This document shows, piece by piece, positions 38,970-50,991 of a DNA stretch of 64,000 nucleotides. The stretch is from Dioscorea cayenensis subsp. rotundata (lineage: Eukaryota > Streptophyta > Magnoliopsida > Dioscoreales > Dioscoreaceae), in NCBI RefSeq assembly GCF_009730915.1, contig NC_052477.1, forward strand, positions 1,302,001 through 1,366,000. Direction: 5' to 3'. How positions within the stretch are numbered: the stretch's first letter is position 1; the number at the start of each line of letters is the position of its first letter. The notes below the pieces were generated by a model. It had not been told where the DNA came from. It saw only the letters and a list, made by a program, of their open reading frames with translations, and ran no database searches. The translations under genes and the position numbers were made by a program.

Positions 38970-40020
38970 CATCATTGCTGTTTGAGTTTGTGGAATTTGT
39001 TTGGCTTAATTATGTGATTTGATCTCTGTTTTTTATGTTTTCTCTGTGAAATCTGTGAAATAGAAGGATTTTGCTGGTTGGAAACTTGAAATTTAGTTTC
39101 TGAAATCTTGGATTTTTGTTTGGTTTAGTTTTTGGTTGGTTAGAGTGGATGAAGCTTAGGCTAGATGAAGAAAGGTGCTGAAAAATGAAGAAATTCTATA
39201 GCTGAAATCATAGGTTTTGTTAATTTTCATTTTGTTGATCATCGTCTCAAAGTTCCAAAGTGAATGGATTTATACTGCACGGGGAAAGATTGTATCTTTT
39301 TTTCAACATTAATTTTGGAGTTCAGTTGTGTAGCTCAAAATAGCATTGTCATTACTAACTCATGATGTTTAGTTCAGAGTTTCATGAATCAGAAAATTAA
39401 ATTTAGGGTTTATTGGTTGAAAGAGATCCAATTTATATGGTATTTCTTAAAAACCAAAGGCTGAAATATTCAAACTAATCTTTATAATGCTTATCTCTCA
39501 GTAGGCTTCTAACTAGTTGAACTTGTGGGGAAATAATTATAGTATTGATTATGTGGCTTTAATTGGTGGTTTGATCTGTTTTCTTTGTGTGAAATCTGTG
39601 AAGCAGAAGGATTTACTGATTGGAAACTTGAATTTTGTGTTGGTGAACTGTAGATTTTTGTTGGTTTTCATTTGTTTAATCATTGTCTCAAAGTGCCAAA
39701 GTAGATGAAATTTGTATTACATGGAGAAGGATGCCGTCTTCAGTATTTCGCTTGGGCTGTCGTTTCCTTTATTTGTGGCAATACTAATAGAAGGTTTTGT
39801 ATGCCGCTCATACTCTTCTTTTCTAGTTGACATTTTTAATGATGCCCTAGTTTCAGAGTTTCATGAATCTGAAAAAGTTAAATTTTGGATTTGTTGGATG
39901 AAGAATTTCAATTGTATGGCTTTTCTTAGAATCCAAAGGCTGAAATGATCAGAGTATTCAATAAGAGAAATTCTTACAATATTTGTTTCTCAGAGTCTTT
40001 AACTGGCTGAAGTTGTCGAA
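38970..40020. repeat. Diverged tandem duplication, about 540 bp unit, in the DPD1 leader intron
   Basis: Blocks recur in order: GTGAAATCTGTGAA..AGAAGGATTT, then TTGGAAACTTGAA, then GAGTTTCATGAATC, then CCAAAGGCTGAAAT. First copy about 38970-39510, second about 39511-40020. The copies differ by substitutions and indels, so the duplication is not recent. An open frame at 39712-39948 lies inside the second copy and is not conserved in the first. Confidence 0.7.
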
Positions 40021-40574
40021 AAATAGTTCTCGTATAAGGTTGTTTATTTTTGAATTTGAAGTTCAGTTTCTTAGAAATAAAAATGGAAGATCAAAGTTAT
40101 CAGTAGCTCTGATGTAATTGAACCCGCCATTATCTGTGTATAATAGGTTTTGACTTGAGACTTGAGAGAGTATTGCAAGGTTTGACACTCTCACCAATCT
40201 CCACTACCTCTGTTGGCCTCCTTCAATACCTGATTTATTATCTCCATTTTTCTCTGGTAAATTCATTCTAATTTCACCCACTCAGTGATGAACTCTATGC
40301 TTAGCTTCATCAAATATGTTCTCAAACTAACCTGTTGGCAGCCTTCAAAATTATGGTAATCTTCTCTGCAATGTGGAAACCTATAAATGTCCTATCATCT
40401 TTGTCATGGGGTTTGTATTTTTGTTGCCAGAATCGAAGGGGAGATAGACAGAGGGCAAAATAAAGATACCAATAAAGTCAAGGAAAGGGAAGAGAGAAAG
40501 CAACTTTCTACAGCTCCAAATGTGAAATAGAGTAGAGAGTCTAGAGACCAAGTTATGTTTGTTTGTTTCATGAC

Positions 40575-42263
40575 TAGGCTGTTAGGATTACGCCTTCGAA
40601 TGCCAACGAGGATACTTGTATTAGGGTATTTTATTTATATTATACATTGTTATTATTATTAATAGGCATTTATTTTGATGTTCATATAAACCTTGTGATG
40701 GCATTATAATTAGTTTTGAATATCATAGTCCATATGTATTAAGTTAAACCTTCTATTCTTTCTGGGATAAAGAGGAGAGCACTAGAAGAGTTTGGTACTT
40801 ATACACTTAAATAGTTCGCAAATCAGAGAATCTTTAATTAGGCGGTAAAGATTCGTAAGGGTTTGTATGATAAATGCTTTGACAAAGAGTACTAGTTGAA
40901 CACTATGGAATAGTGGGAGCATATATCATAAATACATCACTAGGATTGGTGTATTCGAACATGATTCACAACAATCCAATCACATGAGTTTTACTCTTTG
41001 ACAGTCAATGATTGGGATTGTTGGTTATGATCATATGAGTGGACCTTAGACCTGAGGTATCATGATCACAATGTAGCTGTGACGTCTAATCTGTTACTAG
41101 AGTCGTTAGGATCAGTTTACCTTTTGGTAGGACCGACCTCGAAATGCAACTATGTCGGGCAAATAGCAGTTGTGAGTGATCACCAAGAAAGAATTCGTTC
41201 TCTCGGAAGTAAACGAGTTAGTATCCTATGCGATTATAAATATGTGAGATTAGAAGACATTGGCCAAGGCAGTCAAACTAATCGTGTGAGACATGAAGGG
41301 TAGTTTGGTAATCTCACCCTACTATAATTATTTACATATGATCGAGTTCTGTGATTTTGACAATTACCATGGTTCTCACTCAGTTGGGATATAAGAACGA
41401 AAGGTTTATACACATATGGTAATCATAATCAGAAAAGTTCGTAATAATCTACTCATTCATGTTCAATTAGGTTACGTGGGGCCACGGGGCTAGCTAAGTG
41501 TCACCTACGTTCTTTGGTATCCTCCCATTGCCAATTGGAACGAATTTAGGAAGTCACGCTTAAAAGGATAAAGAATCAGTTTCGTTTTTGAATGCAGGGG
41601 TAAAATTGTCAATTTACAATTTTACTTCATAGGATGAGTGAAATTGTAAATTGGTATAGGGTTTTTGTTTTAAGTTTAAATTTTGATTTAAATTCGATGT
41701 AGTCGAATAGATAATCAAAATTATAAGCATTCAAAGACAAAAGTGTTTTTAGATAGAACTTCTATAGTAATGTTTATCCTATTATGAAGGTTCATATTTT
41801 GAATATGACTTCATAATTGAATGATGTTTATCATATTATAAAGGTTCATATTTCAAATAGAACTCATAATTAAATAATGTTTATCATGTTTTATAAAGTC
41901 TCTATAAATATGACTCCTCTCTAACCATTGAAAAAATCAATTAATTCTCTAGTGAGAAAATTCCCCAAGCTCTTTCTTCTTCTCTTACCCTAGCCGTTAT
42001 TTAGAGAAGAAGAGGCGATTGTTTCTCAATTCCGGCGTATGATCTAGAGGCGTGGGACTTTCGTTCGGCACTAGGAGATCTACGACAATCCGAGAAACAA
42101 ATTCAGTACATCAAAGGCTTTTTAAATATTAAGAGGTAATTTTCTAGGCCTTTTAATTAAATTACGGTGTTCATTAAAACAATTAGAACATTTCGCAAAT
42201 TTATAATTGCTTCCACATGCCTTGATGATGTTATTTAATTTTGTAATATTACCTAACATAGGC
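40575..42263. mobile_element. Solo LTR with TAGGC target duplication
   Basis: The unit at 40580-42258 (1679 bp) begins TGTTAGGATTAC and ends ATTACCTAACA, with the inverted ends TGTTAGG/CCTAACA. It is flanked directly by TAGGC at 40575-40579 and 42259-42263, the 5 bp duplication left by LTR element integration. There is no second LTR, primer site or internal coding region nearby, so it is a solo LTR formed by LTR-LTR recombination. It lies in the presumed DPD1 5'UTR intron. A 74-codon frame at 41079 inside it is not a gene. Confidence 0.87.
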
Positions 42264-42812
42264 ATCCAGGTCATTCTTTTTATTCATGACTGTAGTTGTT
42301 TTCTGTAAAAGTTAATATGTGCCTAGAACATTGTTTAATTATCTTGATGCATGCTCTTGCATACAATTTATTGCATGTTGCATTTTGAGCTGATCTAATG
42401 TTTTCTACTCAAAAGAGATTATGCATTAATTGCTCAGTAATACAGTCCATCCAATGGGCTGCCTTTTTATATAATTGTCTAGAGAATATGTTTCATTTGC
42501 AGATCTTTATAAAGGTGCATTGAATGAGGAACAATAAAATTCTGATTCCTGGGTCTTGAACTTTGTTACTTGATATCTGTCGGGGCTAATTTTTATCTCT
42601 TCTGGTAATTTTATTTTCATGACATGATTTTCTCTTATTGCTATATACTTTTTTCAAATCAAACAAAGTATCATGGAGGCTTACTATGTTGCCTTTTTTA
42701 TTTTGGAAAAAAATTTAAATTCTCGGCTTTGTCAAATCTCAGATTCAATTCAGCCACATGCGCATTTTGATATCCGTAGCTCTTTGATGTGAGAATTCAC
42801 TGTCTTCAAAAA

Positions 42813-44079
42813 ATGTCATTAACTGGTATGTGGCTGGCCAACTTTTATCAAGGAAGAAACAGTCTTGCAAGCAGCTGTAGAATAAAATTGCTTAGGTTTC
42901 ATACTGTATTGGCTTCCAAAGAAGTGGTTTGCCCAAGAAAACAGATCCTGCGACCAACCACGGCAACAGTAGAAGAAAGAAAGCAGAAATCTAACAAGAA
43001 GAAAGCATGCAAGAACAATCTAATTATCCCCAAAACAGTGGGATCACCAGCAAACATACATGTAGTGGAAACTAAAGATCATGAACCTAAGACTCTGCAA
43101 AATATTGGCATCCAACAGAAGGTAACAGAAAACGGAGTCATTGACAGACCTGCTGTGTTTATTGTTGTTGATATTGAAACCACAGGATTCAGTCGTACTA
43201 AAGACAGAATAATTGAGATTGCATTCCGAGATCTTAATGGAGGGAAGAACAGCACATTCCAAACTCTTGTCAGGCCTGATAAACTCATATTGAATGATAA
43301 TATCCACGGTATCAGTTCTCAAATGGTCAACAGGCCTGGTGTTCCAAGGTATGCTCTTTTAAAGTATCAATCTTTTATATCTATTCATAGTAACACCATG
43401 ATGCCTAAAATCAGCCAAACAAATTGATCTTCCCAATCATTAAATTTTGATGCACATGTAAATTGATCAACTATTTTAAGCTGAAAATTCTAAACAATAT
43501 AAATATTATCTGAAAGTTCTGGTTGGTATTGATATGTAGTTTGAGAATGTATAACTTTTTACTGGAAGAACCTCACCTTCAGGATTTGTTTGTCAGGTTC
43601 GATGAGCTGATTCCGATAATACTGCAATATGTAAAGAGCCGTCAAATTGATGGCAAACCAGTTGTTTTTATTGCCCACAATGGACGTCGATTTGATATAC
43701 CATTCATTATCAGAGAATTCCAGCGCGGTTCATCAGAAATTCCCGATGATTGGCTATTCTTCGATACGCTTCCTCTTGCAAACAAATTGGTGAAACCAGA
43801 TGGTAAAAGCAATATTTTCTCATTGTCTGCAACTCAACATTTGCTGAAATCATCCTATGTTCATCTTGCTTTGCAGGTTCAAAGCTAGAGTCAGTATCCT
43901 TAAATGCTCTACAAGAACATTACAAAGTCCCTTTAATCGGTCCGGCGCACAGGGCAATGCAAGACGTTATAACATTATCGTCCGTGTTTTCAAGAATCGC
44001 ATTTGATCTAAGACTAACATTTCCCGAAATCATGGATAGAGTTTTCCGAGCTTCGGATTTAGTCAAGCATGGACAATGA
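42813..44079 (+). CDS. DPD1: Organelle DNA exonuclease, DEDDh (DnaQ-like) family, DPD1
   Basis: Three exons, 42813-43348, 43597-43802 and 43877-44079, joined in frame, give 314 residues. The start is the first in-frame ATG (MSLTGMWLANFYQG). The N-terminus is basic and Ser/Asn-rich with no early acidic residues, as in an organelle-targeting peptide. The exonuclease fold has VVDIETTGFSRT with D120 and E122, FIAHNGRRFDIPF with the third acidic residue, and HRAMQD supplying the His and last Asp of DEDDh. In Arabidopsis, DPD1 is a Mg-dependent exonuclease that degrades plastid and mitochondrial DNA in pollen and senescing leaves. Its long leader intron carries a solo LTR; tRNA-Thr lies 170 bp downstream on the other strand. 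Confidence 0.9.
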
Positions 44080-44251
44080 AAAGCATAGATGCAATGTGAT
44101 TTAGAATGAAAAAGAACTTTTGTATTTATTACAATTATTTTTTTCAAATTTATTTCTTGTTACTTAGGTATTCAATTCTAGTAATTGTATGTCATTGTTT
44201 AGACACAGTTCACTGGGAAAAATAAAAATAAAAAATAAAAAACACTAAACT

Positions 44252-44324
44252 GCTTTCGTTGAGAGTTGAACTCAAGACCTCCCGCTTACTAAACGGGTGC
44301 TCTAACCAACTGAGCTACGAAAGC
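44252..44324 (-). tRNA. trnT-AGT: tRNA-Thr (AGT)
   Basis: 73 bases on the minus strand fold as a cloverleaf. The acceptor stem GCTTTCG pairs with CGAAAGC. The D-arm is TAGCTCAGTTGGTTAGAGC (includes the A-box) and the anticodon arm CCCGT-TTAGTAA-GCGGG has anticodon AGT. The T-arm contains GAGTTCAACTC, the B-box. No intron and no encoded CCA, as usual for nuclear tRNA genes. A T-run on the gene's 3' side (plus-strand A-rich, about 44216-44242) can serve as the Pol III terminator. Confidence 0.97.
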
Positions 44325-44471
44325 AGATGTTGCAAACTTAAAAAAAAAATATCATAGTAAATACATTAAGGTTAAAAGTGTCTTTTCATGTCATAGATTC
44401 AAAAACCTATAAATACCCCTCCATTTCGTACCGTTTTCCCGCTCGGATTCGATCTCGAAGCTCGCTCATCC

Positions 44472-44528
44472 ATGGCGGTGGAGACCTCGCCGGCATTCTT
44501 CGATCGGGAGCTCCCCACTAAACCCTAG
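44472..44528 (+). other. Upstream ORF, 18 codons, before the CCCH gene
   Basis: ATG in strong context (CATCCATGGCGG) opens an 18-residue frame (MAVETSPAFFDRELPTKP) ending TAG, 121 bases before the main start. It probably sits in the 5'UTR. A GT at 44530 and TTTCAG at 44606-44611 could remove an 82 bp leader intron after it. Confidence 0.5.
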
Positions 44529-44649
44529 GGTTATTGCTGTTCTTCATCCACGATCTTCTCGTTTCCTCTTCATTTCATCAATGTTTTCATCTAATTTTGG
44601 TCTGCTTTCAGGAATTACTTGTGATTTGGAGCACAAATCGCTCGCTGAG

Positions 44650-45553
44650 ATGGAGGGAGAGATCACGCCGACATCGACGACGCCGAGCTCGTGCTGCTCC
44701 TTCGATTACCTCTTGTTCCGCGGCGATCAGTCTTTCCAGATCCAGAAGCGGCGGCTCCTCCGAGAGATCGATGAGATGAATTGCCGCTACGAAGAGTGCT
44801 TCCACAGCGCTCAGCTCATGATGGCCGAGATCGATCTCCTCCGCAACGAGAACCGCCGACTCGCCGCCGAGAACCTCGAGTTTCTCTTCCTCATTGAGGA
44901 GCTGGAAGCCGCCGAGACTAAAGCAGTCTCGGATCCCGATCACACGCCGGAGGCCGAGAAGAAAGAAGGGGATAAGAATGAGATCGAGGGCAATGATCAG
45001 AAACCAACGCCGCCACCGATCTCCATCAACGGGAAAGGTGAATCCAGGGGAGGAACTCCAAAGAGCATCTCGATCCGATCTAGCGGATTCCTCACCGTGA
45101 AAAGCACGCCACTGAGCTCTCGTAAGGCCGGATCCGGTGCCCGATCCGGCTCCGGCGACGCGAATCGAACTCATCGCCTCCGCCTCCCAGTCTCGCCCAT
45201 CCAGGTGAGGGCCATTTCCACATGAAAATCCAACCAAATTTCCCCTAATTTTTCTCGGTGGATCTCAGGGCGGCGACGCTGAAACAGGGGAGGAAACCAG
45301 TGGAGAAGTGGAGCTCGATGTGTTCGACCAGGGAACAGTGAAGACCGAGCTGTGCAACAAGTGGGGCGAGATGGGCTATTGTCCGTACGGTACACGGTGC
45401 CAATTCGCTCATGGGCTCGGTGAGCTTCGCCCGGTGATCCGTCACCCTCGGTACAAGACCCAGCTCTGCCGCATGCTCACCTCCCCGGACGGCTCCGGCT
45501 GCCCCTACGGCCACCGCTGCCACTTCCGCCACTCCCTTCCTAAAGCCCTCTGA
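44650..45553 (+). CDS. CCCH tandem zinc-finger protein (TTP-like, C3H14/C3H15 type)
   Basis: Two exons, 44650-45204 and 45269-45553, give 279 residues. Residues about 30-90 form a Leu/Glu/Arg-rich coiled coil ([20 protein letters not shown] onwards), then a Ser/Pro/Lys-rich linker with ISIRSSGFL. Two CCCH fingers follow: C214-x8-C223-x5-C229-x3-H233 after the lead-in VKTELC, and C252-x10-C263-x5-C269-x3-H273 after RYKTQLC. The family binds AU-rich or related RNA elements and promotes mRNA decay; plant members affect cell-wall thickening and pollen development. The second finger has ten residues between its first two cysteines instead of the usual eight. The gene starts about 320 bases from the divergently oriented tRNA-Thr. 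Confidence 0.9.
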
Positions 45554-45569
45554 TCCTCTTAACCAGGTA

Positions 45570-47440
45570 TGTTAACACTCTTTTAATTCTCTGGATTGCA
45601 TGAACATTTCATGAATAAGTAATTAGAAATTTGCTTTCTCTCATTTCATGTTTGCTTCAATATTAAAGTTTTCTTAGTTTTGTGACTGCTTTTCAAAAGG
45701 TTTAATAACTGATCAAGATCCCCTGTAATTGTGTATTTTCTGTTCTTTTAGTCCTTCCAATATTTTTAGGTCATAATTAAGTCTTTATATTTAGTTGAAT
45801 TAGATCATTTAGTCCGCTGTGTAGATAGACAAGTATAAATTGTAAGGACTTAATTGTACCTAAAAATATTGTTGTGAACTAGAATGACCCAGTTCGACTA
45901 AATATGAGGATTTAATTGTACTTAAAAATATTAGAAGAATTAAAAAAACAGAAAGTACACGGGACCTGTACGGCAATTAAACCTTTTTAAAACTATATAA
46001 CCCATTGTTTGAATTAAAAATAATTTAAAAAAAACTAAACCTATTGGTTAATTTTTTTGGGTGTTTTTTTTTTCTTTTTCTGGATTTAAATTTTTTAATA
46101 ATGATAGGTTTTGATAAAAATAGTTTGTTGGTACATAGATATTTTGCAACATAATTTAAAATTACAAATGCGTAACTACACATGTTTGTAATTGTGAGAT
46201 CTTGAGTTTGAATTTTTTTTGTGTTAGTTTTTCGCTTGTCAATTTTGTCAAAAAAAAATTACAAATATATGGTAGCACTTTAATCATCTCATGTGATGTT
46301 TAGCTGAGTTAATAAACTTTTCAGAATTATTAACCCAATGTAGCTATATGTCATTTGACAATCTCTATTGAGTGATATTTGTCGACTTTATTTAAAAAAA
46401 AAAACAACTTTGTTATCAACTGGGTTGATGTTCAAACTTGGACTTCAAAATGGAAAGCTTGCAAAAAAAAAGGAAAGCTTGCATATGAAACGAGGCGTTG
46501 AATAACATGAAATTAGTGTGCATTGAAGAAGAAAACCTTTTTATTTCTTAGTTTTGAATATTGGGATAGCCTTAATCTTGTGTTTGGTGCTGTCTTGATA
46601 AGTAAATCAATACGAGCACGGGGTGTTATTAGTTGAAAAAAAAAAGACTCAATAACATGGTTGTATTTAGATAAAAGTTAAGGTTGGACTTAATTATTCT
46701 TTCCCCTCTTAATTTTTATTAATTCACTGTAGTTTGTTAAATTTTTAAATAAAAATAAATACCAATGTAGGCGAATGTCAACTTATGCCATACTTAAATA
46801 TTCAGTCCCAAATTTTTTTTTAAACTAATTTAATTTATAAATTACTTAAATAAATCATTATCAAAGTCTCAAATCAAAATCTTGCATAGTTGCATTACAT
46901 CATTAACTTTCTTTCTGAAAGATTTGATCAATGTGTCAGTGATATAGACTAATCCGTTTTTATCATTATCAATTAAAAAATAACTAAAATAATTATATGC
47001 TCTGAAGCATGTGTAATAAAAGTTATATTAATAAATATTTAATTATTTATCCTTGATTTCACCCAATTTTTTTAAAAAAGTTTAAAAAATAATTAGCCTC
47101 AAAATAAATAAAATAAATAAATAAGAATATATATATAAATAATAATTAAATCTTTTTCTTATAAAGCCAGTAAAAAAGCCGACACGTTTGGATCTCCTTG
47201 TCGGGCTTATTGGCACCACCCAATCACCAACAACCACACTGAATCACATATTTCCGGACCCACCATTCAAACCCCTGGGCCCCACATAATTTCCCTATCT
47301 CGAGGCCGATCACCCAATCCACACCTCCCAAAACACCAAACACCCAATCCCCCCAATAAAACCGCGCCACGTCTCCATAACCCACAACCTCATCTCGAGG
47401 CAAAATCAACGGTGATCCTAAGCTCTATATATTTCTCCTT
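45570..47440. other. Intergenic DNA, no feature recognised
   Basis: AT-rich, with the CCCH 3'UTR at the left and the Di19 promoter at the right (about 47160-47450, richer in CCC and CACGTC). No coding, RNA or clear transposon signal seen. Confidence 0.6.
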
Positions 47441-47642
47441 TGTAGCATTCGTTGTAGAAGCTGCGCGTTTTGAGAAGCAGAGGCTACACCGACCTCTCAT
47501 CCTTTTTCTCTCGAAAGCCCTAAATTTTTCTAAATTTTCAAAAAAGTCCTTTAAATTTGATTTCTAGGGTTTGCTGCTACTCCCCCTCCTCAGCGCTCCA
47601 ACCAGCTCATCGGGGTCGGATTTTGCAGCGATTTTCGGATCT

Positions 47643-50600
47643 ATGGAGTCCGATTCGTGGTCCCGTTTCGCCGCCGCCGTGGCTTCCAAGCGCCACCAGC
47701 ACGCGCAGCAATCGCGCCACGGTGAGTTTCGATTTGGGCGTCATTTGGTGGTTTTAGGGTTTGGAAATTTTTGGTTTTTGGGGGGTTTTGATTGGGTTTC
47801 TGGATTTGTAGATATGTACCTTGGGTTTGAAGAGATCGATGCTGGTGATGATGAGGCGTCGAGAGCGGAGTATGCTTGCCCGTTTTGTGGGGAGGATTTT
47901 GATATTGTGGGGCTTTGCTGCCACATCGATGAGGAGCATCCTATTGAGGCGAGAACTGGGGTACTGAATTCTATTCAATAGTATTTAACCTTAAAACAAT
48001 TAAAGTTTGCATCTTAAATTTTTTTGCTCGAATGATAAATCTTGTTATTTTCGCTCTTTTTTTGTTTTTGTTTTTGTTTTTGTTTTTTTTTTGTGTGTTT
48101 GATGATTGTGCTGTGCTTGTTTTTGTTTAGTAAAGATTGCAACGTGATGAAAATTTGTTCTGCTCTTTTGTCAGCCTATTGGATCTTTTCTTTTCGTTGT
48201 TTTGCTGGGTTTTCGAAACAGATGCTTGCCTTGTTTTTTTTGTCTTGGTTCTTTATCCTGACAAAAAGTAAATCATGAGCTGGTTCTAAGTTATTTGTAA
48301 TTTCGTTGGTGATGTAGTGCACACCAAAGGAGCAGTAAGAGTATTTGTTTGTTATTTCCTTGAAGTTTGCAATGTTATGTTTCACTTTCTTTAATTTTAT
48401 TATTTTCCATCTTAAGTTATCGGTCTTGTTTGCTATTGTGTAGATTTTTTCTATCTTGTTCATTGTTAGCTGATTAAAACTTAACTCTCTTTTTTTGAGT
48501 AATGTGTTCGTTGTTTAATAGATTTAGCTCAGTTTTCTTCCTTTCTTCCCTAGTAAATTTCTTTATAGTGAGAAGTTTTTGTATAAAATGCATGGACCTT
48601 AGTGTATAGTCATCCTTTGGTTTCTTATTATTGTATCAATTGGAATAGGAATCTGGCGTACCTCATGCATTTATTGAGTTTAGGTTCAAACAGCCTGAAA
48701 TGAAGTTTCGCCTCTATCTATAATGTATTTAGGTAACTCTAGGTCTTCACATCATGGAAAGGTTACTATGTTACAATAATTGTCTGGCAGGTTATTCAGC
48801 TTGGAAGTGTGTGTCAACTTAGTTTGAGCTTGGGTATTATGTACACTTTTATGTTATATGAGCAAGATGATCTCCTAATGAATTTACTACATCATGCTAT
48901 ACATATACCTTTCCTTTTCTTCTTATCAACAACATCACCATGTTGCCATGTACTATCAATCATTTCTTACATGAAAGGAAATTTAACAATACAAAGTATA
49001 TCTAATTAAATGTTAAGCATAAATAGATAATGAATGGGAACTCATGGACTTGTTCTTTGAGTGAAAACCAAGAGAAATGCCAAATGTTCTCATTGCTCTG
49101 GTGTGTGACGACAATCCCTACTTTTAAATTTGTCATTTTGTTATCTTCAATGGAAGGGAAAGTTGCTCCTGGTTTGTAGCATGGAGAATAAGGGTCTGTA
49201 TCTTGTTCTCCTAAAGTCCACATGACAGACTTTCTTCTTCTAAACCGATATCAATAGATGATTCCCTGTCCTATGCTAATGGTTGGGTCTTACTACAAGG
49301 AGAAGATATGGCTCATGCCATTGACCTTATTTTGATGCCATTGTGACTTGTTCATACTATAGAAGAATGGATATACTCAAGAGACTAATAACATAGTCAA
49401 ATAACATTTTTCTTCTGAATCATTTGATAAAATCTGCATGGCCTTTTGCAAACCTTTCAAATTTGTAAAGTTTTTAAACTGGTGAGCTATCACTTAGTCA
49501 TGGGCAACACTTGGTATGAGGCCAAACGCTGTTAGTCTGTTTGAACTTCATGTGTTTGGCATGAAGAACGAGTTAATTTCACATGAGTCATTTAGCTAGA
49601 ATGTAGACAAGCCAACTTTAATGCATGTGACTATGAGATGTCATTGGTCTGAGAAATTTCTTGTCCAAATTAAATGAAAATCTAAAGCAAGAATGTGGTC
49701 CTCTATGGCATGGAAAATGAAACTTTAATTCTCTATATATGCAGTATGAAACTTCTTGTATTATGAGCCATGTTTAAAAAAAAAATTACATGAGGATGTA
49801 AACAAATTATACTTGTTATATGGTAGCATTGCATATAAGTAATAGTAGTCATTTGTTGGTTAGAAACTATCAACAATTTTGTCGTTGCTTACAGAAATGG
49901 AAAATATATCAATCCTTCTATTGGTTGCTAGTTTGATTTGAAACTTAATGTGACTACATATTTTTTCTGTAGCAATCATAGTAATTATCAAATACCTGAG
50001 TATTTTAACTACAATAATTATGTATTTTGAGAAATGATGATCATCCCAATTCGTGCAGGTTTTAAATTCCTTAATAGGAAACTACATGCAACGCCGACGA
50101 AGATTACGCAAAGATTCATCAGGATCCCATTCCACAATTTCGTTGTTGAGATTAGAGCTGAGGGATGGGAACCTGCAAGCCCTTCTAGGAGGGTCTTCTT
50201 ATTCAATTCCTCCCGCAGCTCCTGATCCATTTCTCTCATCCCTTATTTATACTTTACCTGCTTCTGATTCATTGAGAGATTCGCAACCTGGACATTTGGA
50301 TGGAGGTAACGTCACCCTCACTGCCAAGGGTTCAGATGAGAAAGCTGTAGAAAGGTACTTTCACATTAACTTTGCTTGAGATCAAGTTCGTGAATGATTT
50401 ACCTATGATTATCATCTTTGAAAACACATATCTTAGCCACTAGTTATTACAATTAAATAATGATATCCATGGCATAATATTACAGAAATGGCTTAATGGT
50501 TTGATGTGGCTTATGCTTAGCCATAATTTGTCCTGTACTTTTATTTATGTGCATAAATTAGGTCTTTCTCGTGTACCTTCCTCATATAGAACCTCAATTA

Positions 50601-50991
50601 TCACACAAAATTGGGTACCTTTACTTCCTTGAGTTCATTTAGGACAAATTTATGTTGACATTTATCTCCATCACTTCTTCATTACATTAAACCTGAGTTG
50701 TTTTGTTTTTGATACTAATGTTGCAGTTTTTATCTGACACTGTTTGATAATGAACAAGTTATTTGACGCGTACCTTATCATATTATGCATTTCTTTGGAT
50801 TATTCAAATTCTATTTTTCTTTTGACATTTATAACTCGTGCCAACAAATCATTTTCACTAATCAAGGCTATAAATTCAGGTCCCCAAATATTGAACCATC
50901 TCTATCTGATAAAGACCAGAAGGAGAGAGCTCGAAGGAGTGAATTTGTGCGGGGACTTGTGCTGTCCACTATATTCGAAGAAACTTCATAA
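47643..50991 (+). CDS. DI19: Di19-family zinc-finger protein lacking the second-finger exon
   Basis: Four exons, 47643-47721, 47812-47960, 50059-50354 and 50880-50991, join in frame to 211 residues. The start MESDSWSRFAAA matches the family. YLGFEEID and YACPFCGEDFDIVGLCCHID carry the first Cys2/His2 finger (C49, C52, H64, H69). Then comes the basic stretch QRRRRLRK (about 87-94), STISLLRLELRDGNLQALLG, and the C-terminal Di19 motif DQKERARRSEFVRGLVLST. Di19 proteins are nuclear, bind DNA and calcium-dependent kinases, and act in drought and other stress responses. The exon that normally encodes the second finger (family pattern G-V-C-P-V-C-A ... H-I-T-x-Q-H) was not found in the 2.1 kb intron 2. 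The exon 3 start (VLNSLIGNYM) rests on the GTGCAG acceptor and phase. Confidence 0.85.

Noticed and set aside
39712-39948. 78-codon hydrophobic frame in the DPD1 leader intron
   Set aside because: It falls in one copy of a diverged tandem duplication and is not open in the other copy.
41079-41303. 74-codon frame in the DPD1 leader intron
   Set aside because: It lies wholly inside the solo LTR and resembles no protein.
49240-49330. Candidate second-finger exon for Di19 (contains CCCTGTCCTATGC)
   Set aside because: Translation gives no CxxC with spaced histidines and no splice sites in the needed phase.
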